64,000 nt of DNA from Candidatus Stammera capleta (GTDB lineage Bacteria > Pseudomonadota > Gammaproteobacteria > Enterobacterales > Enterobacteriaceae), in contig CP043991.1 in NCBI GenBank assembly GCA_015139955.1, positions 240,738 through 304,737 of the forward strand, written 5' to 3'. This document shows, piece after piece, positions 45,756 through 55,411 of this stretch. The translations under genes and the position numbers were made by a program. Position 1 is the stretch's first letter; each line of letters opens with the position of its first letter. The notes under the pieces were generated by a model. It saw only the letters and a program-made list of their open reading frames with translations, did no database searches and was not told the origin of the DNA.

Positions 45756-46640
45756 TATAAAAATTATAGTATAAGTGATAAAAAAAGTAACATTATATAT
45801 TATATATATAGTAAACTTATTAATAATATAAATTTTTATGTTATTAATGTTGATATCTAAAAGTTATTAAAATTAACTGTTAAAAAAATAAATAAGTAAA
45901 AATATTATTAAAAATTTAAGAGTAGATATAAATTCTAAAAAATATACATTTTACTAAAGAACATAAAAATATTTTAAAATTTATTTTAAATGGTATAAAT
46001 ATATTATTTATAGTTTTTAGTATAGGAAGAGAAAAAAATATATAATAATTTTCTATCATTGTTTGTATTGTTAAAAAATTTTAAATATTAACTATTATTA
46101 TAATAATATAATTTTTTTTTAAGATTTTTTAAAAATATATAAATTTTACTAATAATAGTATTTATAAATTATATAAGTTAGTTAATTTTTAAATTGTAAT
46201 ATTTAATAATAAATTATTAAAAATTTTTGTAAAAATATATTTTTATTAAATATATTTAATTTTTTAAAAAATATCTTAAAATATTCTATTTAGGGTATTT
46301 AAAATTTTTTTATAAAATTAAATTTCATGAAGATAAATTTTATTAATATATATGTTGTGTAATATAAAAAATAGGATGTATTATGTAAGGTAGAGAAGTT
46401 GTATTTATAAAAAATAAAGATTTTAAAATAATTAAATTGGTTATTTTAAATTATTTAGTAGATATTTTTATTTTACAAATATATTTGTAAATATAAGTTT
46501 TTTTTGAGATTTTAAAATTATTAGTAATTTTTATGTTTTTTATTTTAAAAGAGATACAATAATAGTTATTGGTATATCTTAAAACAGTAATATAAATAAT
46601 ACATTACATATTATTTTTATTACAACAGGTATTTTTTAAA
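45756..46640 (+). pseudogene. ftsZ: Decayed ftsZ
   Basis: No long open frame, but collinear remnants of FtsZ run through three frames. In order: SDKKSNIIYYIYSKLINNI then NFYVINVDI (E. coli GGGGGNAVEHMVRERIEGV then EFFAVNTDA); IKNLRVDINSKK (TKGLGAGANPEV); TKEHKNILKFILNGINILFI (ADEDRDALRAALEGADMVFI); KNILKYSI-stop-GI (NDVLKGAVQGI); MKINFINIYVV (MNVDFADVRTV); DTIIVIGIS-stop-NSNINNTLHIIFITTG (DNATVVIGTSLDPDMNDELRVTVVATG). The distance between first and last block, about 880 bases, matches the intact gene. Changes are mostly G-to-A and C-to-T, including CAA-to-TAA stops, and the GTPase loop GGGTGTG is destroyed. Position after ftsA is that of ftsZ. Confidence 0.92.
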
Positions 46641-46790
46641 ATAAATATATTAAATAATTTTATTTGAAGATATTTTTTTTAAAAAAAAGATTAAAATTAA
46701 TAAAATAATTTTTTAAAAAAATAAATTTATTTTTTAAATTAATAGAAAAAATATTAATTTAAATATTTTATTTTTTTTACGTAAAATAAA
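46641..46790. other. AT-rich spacer after the ftsZ relic
   Basis: About 150 bases, nearly all A and T, where lpxC would stand in the ancestral order. I could not find any recognisable remnant of lpxC or other gene. Confidence 0.4.
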
Positions 46791-47098
46791 TTAATTAAAT
46801 TTTAAATTAGGATTTATTTTTATATATATATATTTAATTTTATTATACTTCAAAGTTTTTATAATTTTAAATTTATTTTTTTCTATATATATTTTCCAAT
46901 TTATATTAGAAACTTCTATAATAATAGAATTATTAATTAAATTTGTTATTTTAAATTGTTTTTTGATTTTTTTAGGTAATTTTTTTTTTATTTTTTTTTT
47001 TATTAAATTAATTAATTCAATTTTTTTTAAAATTTTATTTAGAAAAGTATTTTTTTTAATTATTTCTGTTATCGATAAAATTTTTTTTTTATTTTCAT
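46791..47098 (-). CDS. dciA: DciA-like (DUF721) protein, start separated by an A10 frameshift
   Basis: DciA loads DnaB in bacteria that lack DnaC. The frame ending at 46791 was read codon by codon and is open back to about 47132. It gives LSITEIIKKN, LPKKIKKQFKITNLINNSI, IIEVSNINWKIYIEKNKF and KIKYIYIKINPN, which has the DUF721 pattern (LPxxLxxxxxVxNLxxGxLxxxxxSxAWxxxLR, then VRxIRIRV). No ATG, GTG or TTG is in this frame; the ATG at 47098 joins it only if a run of ten A (47081-47090) gains one base. Position upstream of secA, on the opposite strand, is where many gammaproteobacteria carry this gene. About 103 residues. Confidence 0.6.
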
Positions 47099-47180
47099 TA
47101 GTGTTTTTTAATATAAAATATATTATAATTATTTAATTATATAATATTTTATTTTAATTATAAATTATTTTTAATATAAT

Positions 47181-49625
47181 ATGTTTATTAAGTTATTTTC
47201 ATATTTATTTGGTGATAAAAACCAAAAAAAAATTTTTGATTTTCAAAAAATTGTTTCAAAAATTAATTGTTTAGAAATTGAATTTTCACAATATTCTAAT
47301 ATTGAATTAAAATCTAATACTTTTAAATTTAAAGATTTACTTATGTCTGGTAAAAATTTAGATTTAATTATTTGTATGGTATATGCAAATATTAGAGAAG
47401 CTATTAAAAGAGTTTTTGGAATAAGGTTATTTGATGTTCAGTTATTAGGTGCATTAATTTTAAATAGTGGTTGTATAGCAGAAATGAAAACAGGTGAAGG
47501 TAAAACTTTAACTGCTACTTTACCAGCTTATTTAAATGCTTTATTAGGTAGAGGTGTACATATTGTAACTGTAAATGATTATTTAGCCAAGAGAGATGCT
47601 GATTATAATTCTAAATTATTTGATTTTTTAGGTTTAAAAGTTGGTTTAAATTTATCTAATATGTCTATATCAGAAAAAAAAGAAGCATATCTAGCTGATA
47701 TTACTTATGGTACAAATAATGAGTATGGTTTTGATTATTTACGGGATAATATGGTTTTTAATAAGGATGATAAAGTTCAAAGAGAAGATTTATATTATGC
47801 TATTTTAGATGAAATAGATTCTATATTAATAGATGAAGCTAGAACACCATTAATCATTTCAGGATCTACACAAGAAAATTGTGATTTGTATTTTAAAATA
47901 AATAAAATTATTCCTTTTTTAGTAAAAAATTTAAAGAATGATTTAAAACAAAATACTGGTGATTTTATAGTAGATGAAAAATCTAAACATGTTTTTCTTA
48001 CTGAAAATGGTATTATAAAAGTTGAAAATTTATTGTTTTATAATAATATTTTAAATAAAAATGATAAACTTTATACGTCTAATAATATTAAAATAATACA
48101 TTGTATAATTAATTCTTTAAAAGCTCATTATTTATATAATAAAAATGTAGATTATTTAGTTGAAAATAATAATATTCTTATTATTGATGAACATACTGGT
48201 AGAATAATGAAAAATAGAAGATGAGCAGATGGTTTACATCAAGCTATAGAAGCTAAAGAAAATGTTGATATTCAAAATGAAACTAATATTTTATCATCTA
48301 TTACTTTTCAAAATTATTTTCGTCTTTACAAAAAATTATCTGGTATGACTGGTACTGCTATTACGGAAGCAGATGAATTTAGTTATATGTATAATTTAGA
48401 TACTATTTCTATTCCAACAAATAAACCAATGATTCGTCATGATTATTCTGATTTAGTATTTATTACAGAAAAAGAAAAAATAAATGCTATTATAAAAGAT
48501 ATAATATTTAGAAAAAATAAAGGTCAACCTGTTTTAGTAGGTACTATTTCTATAGAAAAATCTGAATTAATTGCTTCAATTTTATATAGTAAAGGTATTC
48601 AATTTAATGTTTTAAATGCTAAATTTCATAGTTTAGAGGCTAATATTATTTCACAGGCTGGTAAATTAGGTTCAGTAACTATTGCTACTAATATGGCTGG
48701 TAGAGGTACTGATATTATATTGGGAGGAAATTTATGTGAAAATATTTTAAATTTAAAAAATAAAGAAAAAAAGATGAAAATAAAATCTGAATGAAAAAAA
48801 AATCATGATATGGTAGTTAGTTTAGGTGGATTATATGTTATTGGTACTGAAAGACACGAATCTCGTAGAATTGATAATCAATTAAGAGGTAGATCTGGTA
48901 GGCAAGGTGATCCTGGATCATCAAGATTTTATGTTTCTATGGAAGATAATTTAATGCGTATATTTTCTTCAGAAAAAGTAATATTTTTTATGCGTAAATT
49001 AGGTATTAAATATGGAGATTCTATTGAACATTATTGAATTAATAAATCTATTGAAAGAGCTCAAAAAAGAATAGAAAATAGAAATTTTGATATTAGAAAG
49101 CAGTTATTAGAATATGATAATATATATAATGATCAAAGAAAAATTATTTTTTGTAAAAGAAATAGTTTTTTATATTCTGAAAATATTAGTTTAATATTTA
49201 AAGATATTGTTAAAAAAGTAGTACTAAATTTAGTTGATATTTATTTTAAAAATAAAGATTTATTTTTAAAATATTGTAGTGATTTAAATATTTTTATTGT
49301 ATTAGATAATAATATATATGATTTTATATCTTTAAAAAAAATTATTTTTAAAAAAATTATTTATTTGTATAGAAAAAGAAAAATATATTTTGGTTTAGAT
49401 CATTTAAATAATAAAATTAAAGAAATTTTATTAATTACTTTAGATTTATTTTGAAGAGAATATATCTATGCTATAGATAACTTAAAAGAAGGTATATTTT
49501 TATGTAGTTATGCTCAAAAAAATCCTAAACAAGAATATAAAATAGAATCATTTAAAATGTTTTCTATAATGCTTAACGATTTTAATCGTGAAATTGTGAA
49601 AATTATTATTAATTTATCTATTTAA
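47181..49625 (+). CDS. secA: Preprotein translocase ATPase SecA
   Basis: Motor of the Sec export pathway. 814 residues (E. coli 901). [20 protein letters not shown], Walker [21 protein letters not shown], Walker [73 protein letters not shown]. Trp codons before ADGLHQ and elsewhere are TGA. The C-terminal linker and the SecB/zinc-binding CxCxnCH tail are absent. It is the only export motor seen here and would serve the porin and the inner-membrane proteins. Confidence 0.97.
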
Positions 49626-49646
49626 ATTTTATTTTTCTTATATTAT

Positions 49647-50306
49647 TCAATGTAATATTTTGTTAATTTTAATAGATGTTTTATAAATATTTTTATAGAA
49701 ATCTTTTTTAGATGTTTTATTAGATTTGTCTGATATTATTTTAATACATGTTAACGGTGTATTAAATATAAAACATGTTTGTGCTATTGCTGCAGATTCC
49801 ATATCTACTGATATAGCTTTAGGAAAATTTTTTTTTATTTTTTGATGTTTATTTATAAATTTATCTCCAGATATTAATTCCCCTATGTATGTATTATATT
49901 TATAATATTTGTTTATTTTTTTTATTTTATTAATTGTTGGTATTTTTGTTTTATAATATTTAGGTGTTTTAGGTATTTGTCCTAATTTATATCCAAATGT
50001 TGTTATGTTTACATCATGATATCTAATTTTATTAGCAATAATTATATCTTGATAAGATATTTTTTTTTTTAATGAACCACTAGTTCCAATATTTATAATA
50101 TAGTTTATTTTAAAATTTTGTATTAATAATATTGTAGCTATAGATGAAAATACTTTTCCTATACCAGATTTTATAAGTACTATTTTTTTTTTATTTATAT
50201 ATCCGAAAATTATTTTTTTTTTTTTAATTAATTTATATTGTTTATTTTTTATTTTTTTAATAAATATTTCGGCTTCTTCATGCATTGCTATAATGATTCC
50301 AATCAT
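49647..50306 (-). CDS. mtnN: 5'-methylthioadenosine/S-adenosylhomocysteine nucleosidase
   Basis: Cleaves MTA and SAH, the by-products of SAM use. 219 residues (E. coli 232). Start MIGIIIAMHEEAEIFIKKI, then IVLIKSGIGKVFSSIATILL, YIINIGTSGSLKKKI, RYHDVNITTFGYKLGQ, AISVDMESAAIAQTCF with catalytic Glu, and KIISDKSN with the catalytic Asp. With metK it forms a SAM make-and-clear pair, useful for the many methyltransferases kept. Confidence 0.95.
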   Translation of the reverse strand: MIGIIIAMHEEAEIFIKKIKNKQYKLIKKKKIIFGYINKKKIVLIKSGIGKVFSSIATILLIQNFKINYIINIGTSGSLKKKISYQDIIIANKIRYHDVNITTFGYKLGQIPKTPKYYKTKIPTINKIKKINKYYKYNTYIGELISGDKFINKHQKIKKNFPKAISVDMESAAIAQTCFIFNTPLTCIKIISDKSNKTSKKDFYKNIYKTSIKINKILH

Positions 50307-50604
50307 ATATATTATGTATTTTTATTTAAATTATTATAAAATATTTCAATATTTTTTTATATTTTAAGCTATAAAATTATATAGTATCAAGTAAATATTT
50401 TTTATATATATAATATAGTATAATTTATTTAAAATATTTTTATTTATATTTTATATATATATTTTAAATTATTTAATATACTTTTTTATATATAAAATAT
50501 ATTAATTTATAAAGAATATTTATATTTTATTTAGTTTTAATATTAAAATATATTTTAAAAAGTTGAATAATATTTTAGAATTATTTTATTTTTAAATTTT
50601 ATTT
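50307..50604. other. Divergent intergenic region mtnN / dnaX
   Basis: 298 bases of almost pure A and T between divergent genes. Promoters for both must lie here, but so many TATAAT-like strings occur that I cannot choose one. No tRNA, hairpin with T run or gene remnant was seen. Confidence 0.5.
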
Positions 50605-51720
50605 ATGAAAGAATATAATGTTTTATCATTAAAATGAAGACCTAAATTATTTAGTGATTTTGTAGGACACTGTAGTATAGTTAAAATATTAGTAAATAGT
50701 TTAAAATTTAAAAAAATATATAATGCATATTTATTTTATGGTTCTAGAGGAGTAGGTAAAACTAGTTTAGCACGTTTATTTGCAAAAAGTTTAAATTGTA
50801 TTATTGGTATTACTGATACACCTTGTAATAAATGTATTAATTGTGTTTCTATTAATTCTGGTAAATCTGTAGATGTAATAGAGGTTGATGCTGCTTCACG
50901 TACTAAAATAGAAGAAACTCGTGATCTTTTAGATAAAATTTTTTATTTACCTTTATCTATGAGATATAAAATATATATTATTGATGAAGTTCATATGTTG
51001 TCTCGTTATAGTTTTAATGCTTTATTAAAAACTTTAGAAGAACCTCCTAAATATGTTAAATTTATTTTAGCTACTACTGAATTAAATAAAATTCCTGATA
51101 CGATATTATCTAGATGTATGTGTTTTTTTTTAAAACCTTTAGAAAATAAAGATATAATAAAACGTTTAAAATTTATTTTAAATAGAGAAAATATTATTTA
51201 TCAATCAAATACATTAAGTTTAATATCTACTTATAGTAAAGGTAGTATGCGTGATTGTTTAGTATTAATAGATCAATTATTAATGTTAAATGGTAATAAT
51301 AGTATTTTATTAAAAGATGTAAATTTTCTTTTAGATCGAATAAATGATAAAGTAGTTTTATTATTATTAAAATATTTATTTTTAAACAATAAAATAAAAT
51401 TATTAAAGATTTTAAATTTTTTTTTTATCAAGAGTTATAATTATATTAATTTATTTAATAGTATAATAGATGTATTATATAGTTTATTTTTATTAAATTT
51501 TTTAAATAAAAACATTGATAATAAAATTTTAAATATTAATCAATCTTTATTTAAAAGTTTATTAAATATTTGTAATTTAGTAACTATGCAAGATATAGTT
51601 TATTATTTAAATTCTTTTTTAAAAAATAGAAATAATATTTTAATTTCTTTTAATAAAAAAGTATTTTTTGAATTTTTTATTTTATATACTTTTTATATGA
51701 AAATATATAAAAAAAAATAA
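50605..51720 (+). CDS. dnaX: DNA polymerase III clamp-loader subunit DnaX (gamma-length only)
   Basis: ATPase of the clamp loader. 371 residues, against 643 (tau) or 431 (gamma) in E. coli. Starts KEYNVLSLKWRPKLF (Trp TGA), then YLFYGSRGVGKTSLARLFA (Walker A), zinc Cys in CIIGITDTPCNKCINC, EVDAASRTKIEETRDLL, YIIDEVHMLSRYSFNALLKT and TILSRCMCFFL. The frame stops right after the domain III collar region, so the DnaB- and polymerase-binding tau domains IV-V are gone. No downstream extension or AAAAAAG slippery signal leading to a longer product is visible. Followed by htpG; ybaB and recR are lost. Confidence 0.94.
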
Positions 51721-51752
51721 TCTATATTTTATTAATTAATAAGGTGATATAA

Positions 51753-53645
51753 ATGATAAAAAAGGAAAGTCATGTTTTTCAATCAGAAGTAAAACAATTA
51801 TTAAATTTAATGATACATTCTCTTTATTCTAATAAAGAAATATTTTTAAGAGAATTAATATCTAATTCTTCTGATGCTATAGATAAATTAAAATTTTATT
51901 ATCTTACTAATAATAGTAATAATATTATTGATCATCATTATATTAGAATTTCTATTAAAGATAATATTTTAAAGATTAGTGATACCGGTATTGGTATGAC
52001 AAAAAAAGAGATTATAGATAATTTAGGTACAATAGCTAAATCAGGTACTAAAGAATTTTTAAAAAGAATATCTGATAAAAATAAAAATTTAATTCAAAAT
52101 GATTTTATTGGTCAATTTGGAGTAGGTTTTTATTCATCTTTTATGGTTAGTGATAAAGTTATTGTACATACTAGATCAGTAAAAGAATTGGATGGAGAAA
52201 AATCATTATTATGAACTTCTAAAGGAAAAGGAAAATATACTATAGAAAATAAGTTTAAAAATAATATTGGTACAGATATTTATTTGTATATTAAAGATTC
52301 TAGTAAAGAATTTTTAAATAATGATAGAATTAAAAATATAGTTAAAAAATATTCTAATCATATAAATGTATCTATAGAAAATAAATTTTTTGATGAAAAA
52401 AAAAAAAAATTTATTTGAATAAAAATTAATCAGTCTGAAGCATTATGGTTAAAAAATAAATCTGATATTACTAAAAAAGAATATATAAATTTTTATCTTT
52501 CATTAACAAATAATTTAGGTAATCCATTAATATGAAGTCATAATAAAGTAGAAGGTAAAAATGAATATATTAGTATATTATATATACCAGATGTTTCTCC
52601 TTGAAATATATGAAATAGAGATGAGTATAAAAATGGTATTAAATTATATGTTAATAGAATTTTTATCATGGATGGTATTAAGAAGATTATTCCTTTTTAT
52701 TTAAGATTTATACAAGGTATTGTAGATACAAATTGTTTATCTCTAAATATTTCAAGAGAAATGTTACAAGATAATGATTTAATAAATAAATTATATATAT
52801 CATTAAGTAATAGAATATTAAAATTATTAGAACAATTATCTTTAGATAAAAATAAATATAATATTTTTTGAAAAATTTTTGGTAATATTTTAAAAGAAGG
52901 TTTAGCAGAAGATGAAAAAAATATTTATAAAATATCTTTATTATTAAGATTTAATAGTACTTATTTAAATAATCATGAAAGTTATGTTTCTTTAGAGGAT
53001 TATGTAAATAGAATGCAGGTAGGACAAGATAAAATATTTTATATTATTACAGATAATTATTTATCTTCGTTAAATAGCCCCCATTTAGAATTTTATCGTA
53101 ATAAAAATATAGAAGTATTATTAATGTTTGATAAAATTGATGAATGAATGATGACATATTTAGTAGATTTTAAAGGTATTAAATTTCAATCTATTAGTAA
53201 AAAATATGATGGTGATAATAATATTATTACTTTAAATAAAGATAATAATATTTCAATTTTAAATCAAGAAAAATATTTAAATTTAATTAATCGTATTAAA
53301 AATGTTTTAAAAGATAAAGTTAAGGATGTAAAAATTACAGATAAATTAGATAATTTTCCTGTTGTGTTATCTACTGATGCTAATGAAATGAGTACACAAA
53401 TGTTAAAATTATTAAGTGTTTCTGGGAAAGAATTTCCTAAAATTAAATATTTATTTGAAATTAATGTTCATCATTTATTAATTAAATATATAGATAATAT
53501 TAAAGATGAAGATGTATTTAGTAAATGAATAAATTTTCTTTATTATCAAGCTTTATTAATTGAAAGTAATTCTTTAGAAAATTCTGTAGAATTTATAAAT
53601 TTAACAAATAATTTATTATTAAATATGATGATTAAAAAAATATAA
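51753..53645 (+). CDS. htpG: Hsp90 chaperone HtpG
   Basis: 630 residues (E. coli 624), full-length. N-terminal ATPase: [68 protein letters not shown]; middle domain with RVFIMD-like VNRIFIMDG and [11 protein letters not shown]-terminal dimerisation region with [12 protein letters not shown]. Many Trp are TGA. A good Shine-Dalgarno AAGGTGAT lies 6-13 bases before the ATG. Sigma-32 target in E. coli; dnaX-htpG-adk keeps the ancestral order. Confidence 0.96.
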
Positions 53646-53670
53646 TATTAGAATATTTTTGGAATAATTA

Positions 53671-54303
53671 ATGAATATTATTTTATTTGGACCTCCTGGA
53701 TCAGGCAAAGGAACTCAATCTAAATTTATTGCAGATTTTTATCATTTAAAATTAATTTCTTTAGGTTATATTTTAAGGAAATATTATTTTAAAAATCATA
53801 AAATAAGAAAAAAACTTTCTTTTGGTAATTTAATTTCTAATACTATTATTACTAATATAGTTAAAGATTATATTATTAATAATAATACTAAAAATGGTTA
53901 TTTATTTGATGGTTTCCCCAGAAATATAATACAAGCTAAATCTTTAAATTTTATTAATATAAATTATGTTATTGAATTATATATGTGTAATAATATGATT
54001 TTAAGTCGTTTATTAGGTAGAAGAATTCATTTAAATTCTGGTAGAATATATCATGTTTTATATAAACCACCCCATTTATATGGGGTAGATGATATTACAG
54101 GAGAAAAATTAGTTTCTAGAGATGATGATACTAATATAAGTGTAATAAAAAAAAGATTATCTATATATTATTATGAACTAATTGGTTTAAGATTTTATTA
54201 TAAACAATTTTTTAATAAGAAAAAAACTAATGGTTATTATAGAATTAATGCCGAAAATAATATAGATTATGTTAAAAATAATATTTTTAAAATTTTAGGT
54301 TAA
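53671..54303 (+). CDS. adk: Adenylate kinase
   Basis: AMP + ATP to 2 ADP. 210 residues (E. coli 214). P-loop ILFGPPGSGKGTQSKFI, DGFPRNIIQAKSL, and the long LID: GRRIHLNSGRIYHV, VDDITGEKLVSRDDD. The LID lacks zinc cysteines, as in E. coli. Its TAA overlaps the stop of the convergent recA by four bases. Confidence 0.97.
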   Translation: MNIILFGPPGSGKGTQSKFIADFYHLKLISLGYILRKYYFKNHKIRKKLSFGNLISNTIITNIVKDYIINNNTKNGYLFDGFPRNIIQAKSLNFININYVIELYMCNNMILSRLLGRRIHLNSGRIYHVLYKPPHLYGVDDITGEKLVSRDDDTNISVIKKRLSIYYYELIGLRFYYKQFFNKKKTNGYYRINAENNIDYVKNNIFKILG

Positions 54304-55307
54304 TTATTTTTTTTAAATGGGAAATATATTTTTTTAATTTTATTTTTTATTTTTTTAAATATTTCTGGATTTTTTTTTAAAAAAAAAATTGAGGTTTTTT
54401 TACCTTGTCCTAATTTAATATTATTAAAATTATATCAACATCCATTTTTTTCTATAATATTATTTTTTACTCCTATATTAATAAATTCTTCATATTTATT
54501 TATTCCTTCACTATATAGTATTTGAAATTCTGCTTTTTTAAATGGAGCGGATAATTTATTTTTTACTACTTTTACTCTGGTTTCATTACCAATAATTTCT
54601 TCTTTTTCTTTTACAGAACCTATTTTTCTTATATCTAATCTAATAGAGGAATAAAATTTTAATGCATTTCCTCCTGTAGTTGTTTCAGGATTTCCAAATA
54701 AAATTCCTATTTTCATTCGTATTTGATTAATAAATATTAATAGTATTTTAGATTTATTTATATTTCTAGCTAATTTTCTCATTGCTTGACTCATCATTCT
54801 AGCTGCTAATCCTAAATGTGAATCTCCTATTTCTCCTTCTATTTCTGTTTTTGGTGTTAATGCTGCAACAGAATCTACGATAATAACATCTATATTTTTT
54901 GATTTAGCTAATGAATTACATATTTCTAGAGCTTGTTCTCCATTATCTGGTTGTGAACATAGTAATTCTTTTAAATTTACTCCTATTTTTTTTGCATATT
55001 TTGGATCTAAAGCATGTTCAGCGTCTATAAAAATACATATTTTATTTTTTTTTTGTGCTGATGCAATTATTTCTAGAGCTAAAGTAGTTTTACCAGAAGA
55101 TTCTGGGCCATATATTTCCACTATTCTACCCATAGGTAATCCTCCTATGCCTAAAGCTATATTTAATGATATTGATCCAGTTGATATTGTTTCTATATCA
55201 GAATATTTATTATTATCTAATTTTATTATTGATCCTTTACCAAATTGTTTTTCTATTTGATCTATAGCTGTTTGAATAGATTTAATTTTATTTTTTTTTA
55301 AAGACAT
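54300..55307 (-). CDS. recA: Recombinase RecA
   Basis: Strand-exchange ATPase. 335 residues (E. coli 353). [19 protein letters not shown], Walker [91 protein letters not shown]. One Trp near 54435 is TGA, so the standard code would remove the C-terminal 45 residues. The acidic tail is shortened. recX is missing and alaS diverges upstream, otherwise the E. coli order. Confidence 0.97.
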
Positions 55308-55411
55308 TTTATAATTTAATATAATTTATTTATTATTTATTAATAATAACATATAGTATGAAATATAATTTATTTATTGATATTTTTTTATAAAATTTAG
55401 AGATATGATTT

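Noticed and set aside
46791-47098. SecM, the arrest peptide upstream of secA in E. coli
   Set aside because: The gene is on the opposite strand, lacks a signal peptide and the arrest motif, and fits DUF721 instead.
50605-51720. Programmed frameshift in dnaX as in E. coli
   Set aside because: No AAAAAAG slippery site with downstream tau-coding sequence; the gene simply ends with TAA.
54068-54087. CCCCAT...ATGGGG inverted repeat in adk as a terminator
   Set aside because: Inside conserved LID coding sequence, no T run, and adk continues past it.
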